Positions 25,575-33,582 of a stretch of 34,080 bases of DNA are shown here, in pieces. The notes under the pieces are model-generated. The model did no database searches and had not been told where the DNA came from. It saw nothing but the letters and a program-made list of their open reading frames with translations. Each line of letters opens with the position of its first letter. Position 1 is the stretch's first letter. The stretch comes from JBEKZQ01 sp049509675. Lineage in GTDB: Bacteria > Planctomycetota > Planctomycetia > Pirellulales > Thermoguttaceae. The translations under genes and the position numbers were made by a program. Where the stretch lies: NCBI GenBank assembly GCA_049509675.1, contig JBEKZQ010000008.1, positions 1 through 34,080 of the forward strand, read 5' to 3'.

Positions 25575-26606
25575 TCATAGGCGGTCCGCTCCCTCCATGG
25601 CCTCACACACCCGTTGCGCTCCCCGACCGTCGACGATCGCGCCGATCCGCTGGCCCAGGGCAGCCTGCTGCGATTGGTCTGCCAACAGCGCGGCGATCTG
25701 TTCCGACAGGGCGCCGGCGGAAAGCCACGCCCCTTCACCCACGATCCGGCAGCCGCCGCGTTGTTCCAGCAAGCGGGCCGAGTACCGCTGGTTATCGGCG
25801 AGGATCAGCACCAAGCTGGGAACGCAGAGCGATGCCAACTCCCAAAGAGTGCTACCCCCCCCAGTGATGGCTATATCACACCAGCTCATCAATTCCACCA
25901 TGTTCCGCACGTTCCGGAGAACCTCGACGTGCGGTCCGGCGTGGGCGGCCGCCGCTTCCAACTCGCCATAGCGGGGATTGGCAGGCCCGACCACCACGCG
26001 CGACTCCACGGCCAGGCCACCCAAGCCTGCCAGGGCCTCGATCACGGTCCGCGTAAGGTTCTCGGGATCGGCGCCGCCCAAAGTGACTAGCACTTTGCGG
26101 CTGTGGGCCTTCGGCCGGTGTTCCTTTCGCCGGGCAGCGACGAACTCGCGCCGTAACAACACGTATTCGGGCCCCAACAGCAGTCGCGTGTACGACTCGC
26201 GACTGCGGTATAACTGCTCTTCCGCGTTCAGGTCCTGGTTCAACACCAAGTCGGCCCAATAATGGTCTGCATGGCCGTAATCATCTAGTACCAACAGCGG
26301 CACTGCCGCCTCGTGGATCGCCCGCTGGTAATCGCCGCCGAACTGATATCCGTCGACCACGATCCACGCCGCGTGTTGGTTTTGCGCCAGACAGGCCGTA
26401 GCGGCCGCATCCTGCAAACCGCCGGGCGGGCAGGGCAGGTCGAACACGTCGACGTCTTCTGCATCCAATCGGGCACGGATCTCGGCCGCCGGCGCCGCCA
26501 ACAGATAGCCGACGCGCCCCCCGCGGTCCTGCCAGGCGTGCGCCAAACCCAGGCAGCGCATGACGTGGCCGGTCCCCAACTGCGAGTTGGCGTCGGCGCG
26601 GATCAT
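25575..26606 (-). CDS. pseG: PseG-type UDP-trideoxy-sugar hydrolase
   Basis: About 343 residues from ATG 26604-26606. GT-B-like hydrolase that removes UDP from UDP-2,4-diacetamido-2,4,6-trideoxy-L-altrose in pseudaminic-acid synthesis. The N-terminus MIRADANSQLGTGHVMRCLG holds the conserved G-x-G-H with the catalytic-site histidine; WIVVDGYQFGGDYQRAI and VLDDYGHADHYWADLVLNQ follow; the second domain has KVLVTLGGADPENLTRTV and ITGGGSTLWELASLCVPSL, then LILADNQRYSARLLEQRG, the conserved G-G-S-T...E and N-Q positions. All key family residues are therefore present, unlike the paralogue immediately upstream. The frame extends to 26705, but that would overlap the preceding gene by 73 bases. No strong ribosome-binding site is seen. 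Confidence 0.9.
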   Translation of the reverse strand: MIRADANSQLGTGHVMRCLGLAHAWQDRGGRVGYLLAAPAAEIRARLDAEDVDVFDLPCPPGGLQDAAATACLAQNQHAAWIVVDGYQFGGDYQRAIHEAAVPLLVLDDYGHADHYWADLVLNQDLNAEEQLYRSRESYTRLLLGPEYVLLRREFVAARRKEHRPKAHSRKVLVTLGGADPENLTRTVIEALAGLGGLAVESRVVVGPANPRYGELEAAAAHAGPHVEVLRNVRNMVELMSWCDIAITGGGSTLWELASLCVPSLVLILADNQRYSARLLEQRGGCRIVGEGAWLSAGALSEQIAALLADQSQQAALGQRIGAIVDGRGAQRVCEAMEGADRL

Positions 26607-26632
26607 CAAGATTGTTTCGCGGGAGACGATGA

Positions 26633-28189
26633 TTAGGAGCGGAAGTTCAGTGGGTGCAATGGCCCCCGACCGAGCACGTCGCTCTTCTTCAACACGTAGT
26701 GGCATGCGGAGTTCGAGCCGATCTGCTCGACGTCGGCGAGCTGAAATCCCAGACTCTCGAACAGCCTGATCGATGGCTGGTTGGCGGGTTTGATCAGGGC
26801 GTGTACCTCTTGGACCGGCATGTTGCGGAAAACGTAAGCCAAGCCTTGCACGACGATGCGGCGGCCATATCCCTTGCCCCGCTGTTCGGCGTCGACGGCC
26901 ACGCTGACTTGCGTGCGTTCGCCCGTTCCCTCGAAACGCAGCCGTCCCACGAGCCTATCGTCGGCATCCACGCCGATGAAGGCGCAGGTGCGCGGGTCGT
27001 GCAGCTTGTTCTCCAGCCAACGAACGTGTTCGTCCCAGGAAATGGGGCCGTCGGTAAAGGAGTTGCGGCGTGATTGGGGGTCGTTGGTCCACCGCCACAA
27101 CGTTTCGCAATCGCGCATGGTGGTCCAGCGCAGCCGGATCGGGTCGCCGCGCAAGTACATGCACACCCGCTGGCAGCCCTCGCCGTCAACGACTTCCCGG
27201 CTGGCGTCCAGAATCACTTTTCGTTGTTGGGGCGAGCGGATCAAGTGATCGATCGCGTAGCGCATCCGGTCGACCGTCGGGCGGGGATGCAACGGCAGCG
27301 TATTGCCCAGGCCGCCGGCAGCCAGTTGCCGGGCGAGAAACTCCTGTGGTTCGCACATGGGCAGATACAGCGCGGGCAGGCCCAGGAAGACGCGCTCCCA
27401 AGCGGCAAGGCCGCTGTCGCAGACCGCCACGTCGGCCCAGGCGAGCAGCCCCGGCATGTCGGTCAAGTTGGGGCGCAGCCGCATGGTGATCGGCGCCGCG
27501 CGGACGGCCTGTTCCAGGGCCGCGTAATGCCGGTGCCACGGCGTCGCCACGACGACCACTTCCAACTCGGCGTCGATGTGCCCAAGGGCCTCTACCACCG
27601 TCAGGGCAACGTCCTCGGAATCATTGTCGCCCAGGGCAACGAGGACGTTGCGGGCGCAGGGGGGAATCTTGCGGGCCAGTCGGCGCCAGCGCAAGAACTC
27701 GCGGCGCAGCAGCACATAGCGCGGGCCGAGCAGAAACCGCGTGTGCCGGGCGCGGCGGGGATAGTCGGACTCGTCGACGCCCGGCGCCTCGTTGAGCAGG
27801 AAATCCGCCACGTGTTCCTCGGCATCCATCTGATCCGCCACGACCAGGACGCGGTGTCCGGCCTCGCGCAGCACGCACTGATAGGATCCGCCAAACTGGG
27901 GGCCGTCCAAGATCACCCAAGCGGCCCTCTCCGCGGCCGCAAGTTCCGCAGTTTGCCGGGCATCCTCGCTGCTCCCCGGCATGACCGCGATGGCGATGGT
28001 CGTGACATCCTGGGCTTGCAGCCGGGGCGACGTACGGAAGGCGTCGGCGGCCATGACGAAGGTGGCCGCTCCGCCCGCATCCTGCCATGCCTGGGCCAGG
28101 GCCAGGCCGCGCAGGACATGGCCCGGTCCCTGTCCCTGTCCCTTTTGGGCATCGGCACGAAACAGCAAGGTTTGTCCGCTCGAAGGCAC
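26633..28189 (-). CDS. PseG-like domain fused to a GNAT (PseH-like) acetyltransferase
   Basis: About 518 residues from GTG 28187-28189, whose G is shared with the upstream TAG; AGG lies just before it. Residues ~1-345 follow PseG (LFRADAQKGQGQGPGHVLRG, WVILDGPQFGGSYQCVL, RFLLGPRYVLLRREFLRW, VLVALGDNDSEDVALTV) but the nucleotide-binding part is altered: the usual G-G-S-T...E and N-Q become VCDSGLAAWERVFLGLP and CEPQEF. Residues ~350-505 are a GNAT domain (IRLRWTTMRDCETLWRWTND, then VSVAVDAEQRGKGYGRRIV with the acetyl-CoA loop R-G-K-G-Y-G, and NQPSIRLFESLGF), like PseH, which N-acetylates the 4-amino sugar. The acetyltransferase half thus supplies the otherwise missing pseH; the PseG-like half may be a diverged hydrolase or binding domain. 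Confidence 0.87.
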   Translation of the reverse strand: MPSSGQTLLFRADAQKGQGQGPGHVLRGLALAQAWQDAGGAATFVMAADAFRTSPRLQAQDVTTIAIAVMPGSSEDARQTAELAAAERAAWVILDGPQFGGSYQCVLREAGHRVLVVADQMDAEEHVADFLLNEAPGVDESDYPRRARHTRFLLGPRYVLLRREFLRWRRLARKIPPCARNVLVALGDNDSEDVALTVVEALGHIDAELEVVVVATPWHRHYAALEQAVRAAPITMRLRPNLTDMPGLLAWADVAVCDSGLAAWERVFLGLPALYLPMCEPQEFLARQLAAGGLGNTLPLHPRPTVDRMRYAIDHLIRSPQQRKVILDASREVVDGEGCQRVCMYLRGDPIRLRWTTMRDCETLWRWTNDPQSRRNSFTDGPISWDEHVRWLENKLHDPRTCAFIGVDADDRLVGRLRFEGTGERTQVSVAVDAEQRGKGYGRRIVVQGLAYVFRNMPVQEVHALIKPANQPSIRLFESLGFQLADVEQIGSNSACHYVLKKSDVLGRGPLHPLNFRS

Positions 28190-28935
28190 TACACCTGCTT
28201 CTGTTGAATGTGGCGGTTGAGTTCCCGCCACTGGGGATTTGCTTCGAGCACGGCGAGCACGTCGCGCCAGGAGAAGCGGTCGTGGCCGAAGTGTTCGTAA
28301 ATGCGGCAGACCAGGTGGTAATCCTCGAGCGTGTCGACCGTCCAGCGATGGTCGGAATAATCCGTGTCATTTACCACGCCATGGATATGGAAAATTTCCG
28401 GATGGCGATAGATGTACAGGGTCACGTGTTCGCGGTAGGAAGGCTCGCGCGCCTCGCGCCACACCTTCTCCAGCACGTCGAAACGGAAGACCTCGGTATC
28501 CAGGCCTTGTGGAAAAGTCCGCCGCGGGTCGGTGTTCGACGCATAATCAATTTCCGGCTGCCGCTGGATGAATTCCTGCACCGTGCGGTCGACGATCGCC
28601 GGCTCGATCAAGGGACAATCGGCAGTGACGCGGACGACGATCTGCGCGCCTGCGCGGCGTGCGGCCTGGTAATAGCGGTCGAGCACGTCTTCTTCGCTGC
28701 CGCGAAATGAAGACCAACCTTTCCGGGCACAAAGCGCGGCAATGGCGTCGTCGTCGGTTCCGGTCGTCGTCGCGATCACGACGGCGCTCAAGGTGGCGGC
28801 GCGCGCCAGTCGCTCGACCACGCGCGTCAGCATCGGCTCGCCGCGAAGATCCATGAGTACCTTGCCCGGCAGACGCGTGCTGCCCATGCGCGCCTGGACC
28901 ACGGCTACCACTTTTTGCGAGTTCGCCTCGGGCAT
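28189..28935 (-). CDS. pseF: SpsF-type cytidylyltransferase (CMP-nonulosonate synthetase role)
   Basis: 248 residues from ATG 28933-28935, set by AAGGA six bases upstream (the frame opens earlier, at 29001, inside a hairpin repeat). The N-terminal VVAVVQARMGSTRLPGKVLM is the nucleotidyltransferase P-loop of the SpsF family; VVIATTTGTDDDAIAALC, FRGSEEDVLDRYYQAARR and VVRVTADCPLIEPAIVDR follow, ending HRWTVDTLEDYHLV. In pseudaminic-type pathways this enzyme activates the nonulosonic acid with CTP to the CMP-sugar; the order with pseB, pseC, pseG and pseI supports that. The family is the spore-coat SpsF type rather than the NeuA/PseF type, so the symbol reflects the inferred role. Ends in TAG, sharing one base with the fusion gene's start. 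Confidence 0.88.
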   Translation of the reverse strand: MPEANSQKVVAVVQARMGSTRLPGKVLMDLRGEPMLTRVVERLARAATLSAVVIATTTGTDDDAIAALCARKGWSSFRGSEEDVLDRYYQAARRAGAQIVVRVTADCPLIEPAIVDRTVQEFIQRQPEIDYASNTDPRRTFPQGLDTEVFRFDVLEKVWREAREPSYREHVTLYIYRHPEIFHIHGVVNDTDYSDHRWTVDTLEDYHLVCRIYEHFGHDRFSWRDVLAVLEANPQWRELNRHIQQKQV

Positions 28936-28974
28936 GGTCGTTCCTTCATTATGAGCACGCATCGGAATTGCAGG

Positions 28975-29033
28975 GTAGCAGGCACGCGGCGTGCGCCGCA
29001 ACCAGCGGACGGCACACGGAGTGTGCCTGCCAC
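28975..29033. repeat. hairpin repeat family A, diverged copy
   Basis: Left arm from 28975 (GTAGCAGGCACGCGGCGTG) and right arm 29011-29033 (GGCACACGGAGTGTGCCTGC and on) are imperfect reverse complements; the right arm is almost identical to that of the perfect copy at 23182-23240, and the left arm has drifted. It fills the gap between pseC and the cytidylyltransferase gene. Confidence 0.85.
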
Positions 29034-29053
29034 GTTGACTGCCGCGGCGCCGC

Positions 29054-30247
29054 TCATCGCCGGTAATGCTCCGTCACTTTCGTCACGGCCTCGACCACGT
29101 CCTCCACGTCGCGATCGTCCAGGCCGCAGAACATGGGCAGCGACAGAATCTGTTGGTAGGCCCTCTCCGCGACCGGACAATCGCCCGGACCGCCGCCGAA
29201 CTTCTCGCGGTAATACGGGTGCAGGTACACGGGCAGGTAGTGAACGTTCACGCCGATGCCCTCGGCCCGCAAAGCACGGAACACCATGCCGCGATCGACG
29301 CGCAGCCGCTCCAATTCGAGCCGGACGACATACAGGTGATAGGCGTGGGAAACCTCCGGGCGGACGGCCAGCGGCCGCACCTCCGGCAGATCGGCAAAGG
29401 CCGCGTCGTACCGCCGGGCGATGGCTTGCCGCCGTGCCACGGAGGCCGGAAGTTTGTGCAACTGGCTCCTGCCCAGGGCACATTGGATATCGGACAGCCG
29501 ATAGTTGTAGCCCAAGTCCACCATCTCATAGATCCACGAGGCGGCGGCGGCCCGCTGGCGAAAGTCGGAGGTAATCCCATGATTGCGAAACAGCCGCAGG
29601 CGCACGGCGTAGGCCGGGTCGTCGGTAGCGACGGCGCCGCCCTCTCCGGTGGTGACGTGTTTGACCGGATGAAAGCTGAAGGCGGACAGGGCCGCCAGGG
29701 AGCCGACCGGCCGTGCCCGGTAACTGCCGCCGATGGCGTGGCAGGCGTCGTCCAGCAGCGGCAAATGATGCTGTCGCGCGACACGGTCCAGGGCGTCGTA
29801 ATCGCAGGGCTGGCCGGCATAATCCACGGCCGCGATGGCCTTGGTGCGGGGCGTGATGCGCGCCTGCACGCAGGCCGGATCGATCAACAGCGTGTGGAGA
29901 TCCACGTCGGCGAAGACCGGCCTGCCTCCTTGAAACACGACGGCATTGGCGGTCGCGGCGAAGGTGATGGCGGGCACGATCACCTCGTCCCCCGGCCCGA
30001 TGCCCAGGGCATACATGCCCGCATGCAGGGCGGCGGTGCCGCTGCTCAGCGCCACCGCGTCCCGCGTGCCCGCAACCGCCGCCAAGGCCTGCTCGAACTC
30101 GGCCACTTTCGGGCCCGTCGTCAGCCAATCGGAGCGCAGCACCTCGACCACGGCCGCGATGTCCTGCTCGTCGATCGACTGGCGACCGTAGGGCAGCGGC
30201 GTGCGGCGTACGGGCGGGCCGCCCTCAAGCGCCAGGGGCAGCTTCAC
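29054..30247 (-). CDS. pseC: PseC-type aminotransferase (DegT/DnrJ/EryC1/StrS family)
   Basis: 397-residue PLP enzyme that aminates the 4-keto sugar made by PseB to UDP-4-amino-4,6-dideoxy-L-AltNAc. Motifs: YGRQSIDEQDIAAVVEVLRS and DWLTTGPKVAEFE at the start (typical PseC), VALSSGTAALHAGMYALG, VIVPAITFAATANAVVFQGG, LPLLDDACHAIGG (PLP aspartate), AFSFHPVKHVTTGEGGA with the PLP-binding lysine, LFRNHGITSDF, LGYNYRLSDIQCALGRSQL and GVNVHYLPVYLHPYY. Full length. The start is GTG 30245-30247, overlapping the pseB stop by 23 bases with GGGAG about nine bases upstream, so the two are translationally coupled. Confidence 0.93.
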   Translation of the reverse strand: MKLPLALEGGPPVRRTPLPYGRQSIDEQDIAAVVEVLRSDWLTTGPKVAEFEQALAAVAGTRDAVALSSGTAALHAGMYALGIGPGDEVIVPAITFAATANAVVFQGGRPVFADVDLHTLLIDPACVQARITPRTKAIAAVDYAGQPCDYDALDRVARQHHLPLLDDACHAIGGSYRARPVGSLAALSAFSFHPVKHVTTGEGGAVATDDPAYAVRLRLFRNHGITSDFRQRAAAASWIYEMVDLGYNYRLSDIQCALGRSQLHKLPASVARRQAIARRYDAAFADLPEVRPLAVRPEVSHAYHLYVVRLELERLRVDRGMVFRALRAEGIGVNVHYLPVYLHPYYREKFGGGPGDCPVAERAYQQILSLPMFCGLDDRDVEDVVEAVTKVTEHYRR

Positions 30248-31232
30248 GACAATGCTCTCCCACGATGCGGCGAAGTTCCTCGATGGTCATCCATTGATCG
30301 TTCGTATTGCTGTTGTATTCGAAGCCGTCGGGCAGGGGCCGGCCGCCTGACCAGTTGTCCCCCTCCCACCAGGGGTAGGCGGGCTGGATCACGAACTTGT
30401 CGTCCAGCCGCAGCGCGTGCCGGGCTTCGTCCTGCGAGATCATCACCTCGTGCAACTTCTCGCCGGGACGGATGCCCACGTATTGGATGGCGCAGCCCGG
30501 CGCCACGGCCTCGGCCAGGTCATTGATTTTCATGCTGGGGATCTTGGGCACGAAGACTTCGCCGCCGTGCATCTGTTCGATACAGGACAGCACGAACCGC
30601 ACGCCCTGCTCCAGGGTCAGCCAGAAACGGGTCATCCGCGCGTCGGTGACGGTGAGCTTGCCGCTCTTGCGCTGCTTTTGGAACAGGGGGATGACGCTGC
30701 CGCGGCTCCCCAAGACGTTGCCGTAGCGCGTGCAACTGAAGCGGGTCTGCCCCGCCCCGGCATAGGCATTGCCTTGGATGAGAACTTTTTCCGCGCATAA
30801 CTTGGTGGCGCCGTAGAGGTTCACGGGGTTGACGGCCTTGTCGGTGCTCAGCGCCAAAACCCGCCGGACGCCGCAATCGATGGCCGCGTCGACGATGTTC
30901 TGGGCGCCGTCCACGTTGGTGCGGATGGCCTCGCGGGGGTTGTATTCGCAGGCCGGCACCTGCTTCAGCGCGGCGGCATGGATGATCACGTCGACGCCGT
31001 GCAGGGCCCGCAGCAGGCGGTCGCGATCGCGGACATCGCCCAGGAAGAACCGCGTGCTCGGATGGTCGTAGCCGGCGTTGTGCATTTCGTACTGTTTGAG
31101 CTCGTCGCGACTGAAAATGATCAGTTTGCGGGGATGGTACTCGCCGAGCAGGATTTCGGCACACTTCTTGCCGAAGGAGCCGGTGCCGCCGGTGATGAAG
31201 ACGACTGCATCTTGCCAATTCAATATGTTCAT
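30225..31232 (-). CDS. pseB: UDP-N-acetylglucosamine 4,6-dehydratase (inverting), PseB type
   Basis: First enzyme of the pseudaminic-acid-type pathway: C5-inverting 4,6-dehydration of UDP-GlcNAc. About 335 residues. FITGGTGSFGKKCAEILLG gives the NAD(P) loop; KLIIFSRDELKQYEMHN, RFFLGDVRDRDRLLRAL and IIHAAALKQVPACEYNP are PseB/FlaA1 signatures; LSTDKAVNPVNLYGATKLCA has the catalytic Tyr-x3-Lys region; RYGNVLGSRGSVIPLF and YVGIRPGEKLHEVMIS follow. I use the second of two adjacent ATGs (31230-31232) because GGAG is then six bases away; 31235 is equally possible, and 31277 is rejected as lacking a signal. It is the first gene after a 240-base gap with a promoter-like box. Confidence 0.94.
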   Translation of the reverse strand: MNILNWQDAVVFITGGTGSFGKKCAEILLGEYHPRKLIIFSRDELKQYEMHNAGYDHPSTRFFLGDVRDRDRLLRALHGVDVIIHAAALKQVPACEYNPREAIRTNVDGAQNIVDAAIDCGVRRVLALSTDKAVNPVNLYGATKLCAEKVLIQGNAYAGAGQTRFSCTRYGNVLGSRGSVIPLFQKQRKSGKLTVTDARMTRFWLTLEQGVRFVLSCIEQMHGGEVFVPKIPSMKINDLAEAVAPGCAIQYVGIRPGEKLHEVMISQDEARHALRLDDKFVIQPAYPWWEGDNWSGGRPLPDGFEYNSNTNDQWMTIEELRRIVGEHCREAAPGA

Positions 31233-31290
31233 CATGTGCTCCCGCCCCTGCGCGCACTCCGTTCCCGTGGGTGACACCGGTCCCCTAGAA

Positions 31291-31303
31291 ATTATAGATT
31301 ATA
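31291..31303 (-). promoter_or_regulatory. promoter-like double TATAAT box upstream of pseB
   Basis: Read on the minus strand this is TATAATCTATAAT, two matches to the -10 consensus, about 60 bases before the pseB start in an otherwise GC-rich gap (31236-31475). No clear -35 hexamer lies 16-18 bases further upstream (TTGGCC is 20 away from the first box), so the call is tentative. If real it would start the transcript for the whole nonulosonate operon. Confidence 0.35.
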
Positions 31304-31475
31304 CGGGATGTCACGGTTATGAGGGCCAACGGCCTTCTGTCCCCACTGCCCGCCGTCGGTTCCAGTGCAAACATACATTGTAGAATTCGCCCGCAGGCGA
31401 GGACCGCCGCAGTGGAAACCGGGGCGAAAAAGGGTGACTGGAACGAAAATGGCGTTGCAAAGCAATTGTAGTCCG

Positions 31476-33575
31476 TCACTCGGATGGCCGGCGGAAGGAA
31501 GCCGCGGACGGCCCGTCCTGACTCTTCGGCTTGCCGTTGCCACCGCCCGCGGCACCGTCGGAAGAGACGTTGTCGGAAGATGCCGGGACGGGGGATGGGA
31601 TGGCGGCCGCGTCCTCGGCAGGCCACACGTACTCGGGAACAGTTTCCCGCAGTCGCTGTCGGAGGACGTCTTCGGGGCCGTGCAGGAGTTGCTCGAGAGA
31701 GGCGAGGATTGCGCGGACTTCCGATAGGGTATAGGGGCGGTGATACGCCGCGCGCAGCTTGCTGTGCGCCGTGGGCAGCGTCTCCTCGTCGTCAAAATAC
31801 AACTCTTCGTAGAGCTTTTCTCCGGGGCGGACGCCGGTGAAGGCGATCTCGATGGAGTCTTCAGGCAGGCCGGAAAGGCGGACCAGGTCGCGGGCCAGGT
31901 CGACAATCTTGACTGGTTCGCCCATTTCCAACACAAAAATCTCTCCCCCCGTGCCCATGGCCCCGGCCTGCAGGACGAGCTGCGACGCCTCGGGGATGGT
32001 CATGAAGAACCGGGTCATGCGCGGATCGGTTACGGTGATCGGCCCGCCGCGGCGGATTTGTTCCTGGAAGATCGGCACGACGCTCCCCTCGGAGCCCAAC
32101 ACGTTGCCGAAACGGACCACCGTGAACTTCGTGGGGGAGACTTGCGACAGGGCATGGACGTAGCGTTCGGCGAGTTGCTTGGAGACCCCCATGATGCTCG
32201 TGGGGTGGACCGCCTTGTCGGTGGAAATGAAGACGAAGTTCCGCGCGCCGAACTGATCGGCCAGGTCGGCCAGGCACTTCGTTCCGAACACGTTGTTCTT
32301 GATGGCTTCGCCCACGTTGGCCTCCATCAAGGGTACGTGTTTGTGCGCGGCGGCGTGGAACACGACCTCCGGGCGGTACTGCTCGAACAGTTGCTGCATG
32401 CGGGGCTTGTCGGTAACGTCGCCGATGGCCGTCGACAGCGGCACCGAAGTCCGCAGGCCGCGGAGTTTCCGTTCGGTGCGGAAGATGCGGTTCTCGCCCC
32501 GGCCGATCAGCAGCAGGCCCTTGGGATTGAATCGCAGGATCTGGCGGCAGATCTCCGAGCCGATGCTTCCGCCCGCCCCGGTGACCATGATCATGCGGCC
32601 ATCCAGCAGTTTGCTGATGGTTCTGGTGTCCAACTGCACGGGAGCCCGGCGCAACAGGTCGCTGATTTCGATGTCGCGGATGGGAATGCGATGGTCGCCG
32701 CCCAGCCGGTCCTCCATGCGACGGATGATTTTCAACTCCAGTCCGGCCCCTTCGCACATGTTCATCAGATGGCGCAGCCGCGAGCCGGGCAGCGTACCCG
32801 CCACCACCAGCACGTCGCGCGACTTGGTGGCGGCGGCAATTTCACGAATGTCTTCCAATTGGCCCAGGATGGGAATCTGTCCCAGCCGCGTGCCCTGGAA
32901 GGAATTGTCGGTCGCCAGAAATCCGCGGATCCGGTACGGCAGTTCGCCGTACGACTGGATCTGATGGGCCAAGAGCCGGTTGGAATGATCGGTGCCGACC
33001 AGCAGCGCCCAACGACCATTGTTGCTGAAGTACGGCCAGAAGTGCTCCCGATACAGGCGCCAACTGCCGCGGAGCGCGCCTAGAAGCATGATGCTGCCGC
33101 CGCAATCCAAAATGAGCACGACCAACGGAACATGGAAAGGGGCCGCCGACGGATATCCAACCATCATCAGGGTCAACATGGCCAGAACTGAGGTGCGCAG
33201 TAGCGCGATCAGGTCGGCGAAAGTGACGTAGACCCACCAGCCCTCGAATTGTCCCAGGGCCAGGAAGAAAAGGAATTTTATTCCCAAGATCCAGGGAAGG
33301 GTGTGCCAATAATCAGCCACTTCATCCGGCGTGATACGGAATTCGAACCGCAGCAAATAGGCCACCCAGTAGACGACGGCAAAGACAACCAGGTGCGTTG
33401 CCGCCAGGACCGCCGCGGACGGGGTCAGCAGGCGGCGGCGGAAACGATCCAGTACGCGGACGGGGTATCGATACCAGGCCGCAGACTCCTCCGGTCCGCC
33501 CGCGCGTGAAGGCGGGGCCGCGGCCCTGCCTTGGGGCGTAAACCGGGTGCCGTCACTGTAGGGCGCTGGAGTCAT
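31476..33575 (-). CDS. WbpM/CapD-like membrane-bound nucleotide-sugar 4,6-dehydratase
   Basis: 699-residue inner-membrane protein. A ~40-residue disordered lead is followed by four transmembrane helices (about 55-75, 93-110, 124-140, 148-168), a CoA-binding-like Rossmann domain (WALLVGTDHSNRLLAHQIQ) and a C-terminal extended-SDR domain with VTGAGGSIGSEICRQILRF at ~331-349. STDKAVHPTSIMGVSKQLAE shows Met replacing the catalytic Tyr of the SDR triad (M-x-x-x-K), the hallmark of the WbpM/FlmA/CapD group. These enzymes make UDP-4-keto-6-deoxy sugars, often for the initiating sugar (e.g. UDP-QuiNAc or FucNAc). The last ~50 residues are low-complexity Ser/Pro/Gly. It starts 7 bases after the EpsI-like stop. 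Confidence 0.92.
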   Translation of the reverse strand: MTPAPYSDGTRFTPQGRAAAPPSRAGGPEESAAWYRYPVRVLDRFRRRLLTPSAAVLAATHLVVFAVVYWVAYLLRFEFRITPDEVADYWHTLPWILGIKFLFFLALGQFEGWWVYVTFADLIALLRTSVLAMLTLMMVGYPSAAPFHVPLVVLILDCGGSIMLLGALRGSWRLYREHFWPYFSNNGRWALLVGTDHSNRLLAHQIQSYGELPYRIRGFLATDNSFQGTRLGQIPILGQLEDIREIAAATKSRDVLVVAGTLPGSRLRHLMNMCEGAGLELKIIRRMEDRLGGDHRIPIRDIEISDLLRRAPVQLDTRTISKLLDGRMIMVTGAGGSIGSEICRQILRFNPKGLLLIGRGENRIFRTERKLRGLRTSVPLSTAIGDVTDKPRMQQLFEQYRPEVVFHAAAHKHVPLMEANVGEAIKNNVFGTKCLADLADQFGARNFVFISTDKAVHPTSIMGVSKQLAERYVHALSQVSPTKFTVVRFGNVLGSEGSVVPIFQEQIRRGGPITVTDPRMTRFFMTIPEASQLVLQAGAMGTGGEIFVLEMGEPVKIVDLARDLVRLSGLPEDSIEIAFTGVRPGEKLYEELYFDDEETLPTAHSKLRAAYHRPYTLSEVRAILASLEQLLHGPEDVLRQRLRETVPEYVWPAEDAAAIPSPVPASSDNVSSDGAAGGGNGKPKSQDGPSAASFRRPSE

Positions 33576-33582
33576 GGAATCG

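Noticed and set aside
23180..29035. CRISPR array
   Set aside because: The repeats are palindromes of three different sequences with irregular, kilobase spacing, and no spacers or cas genes are present.
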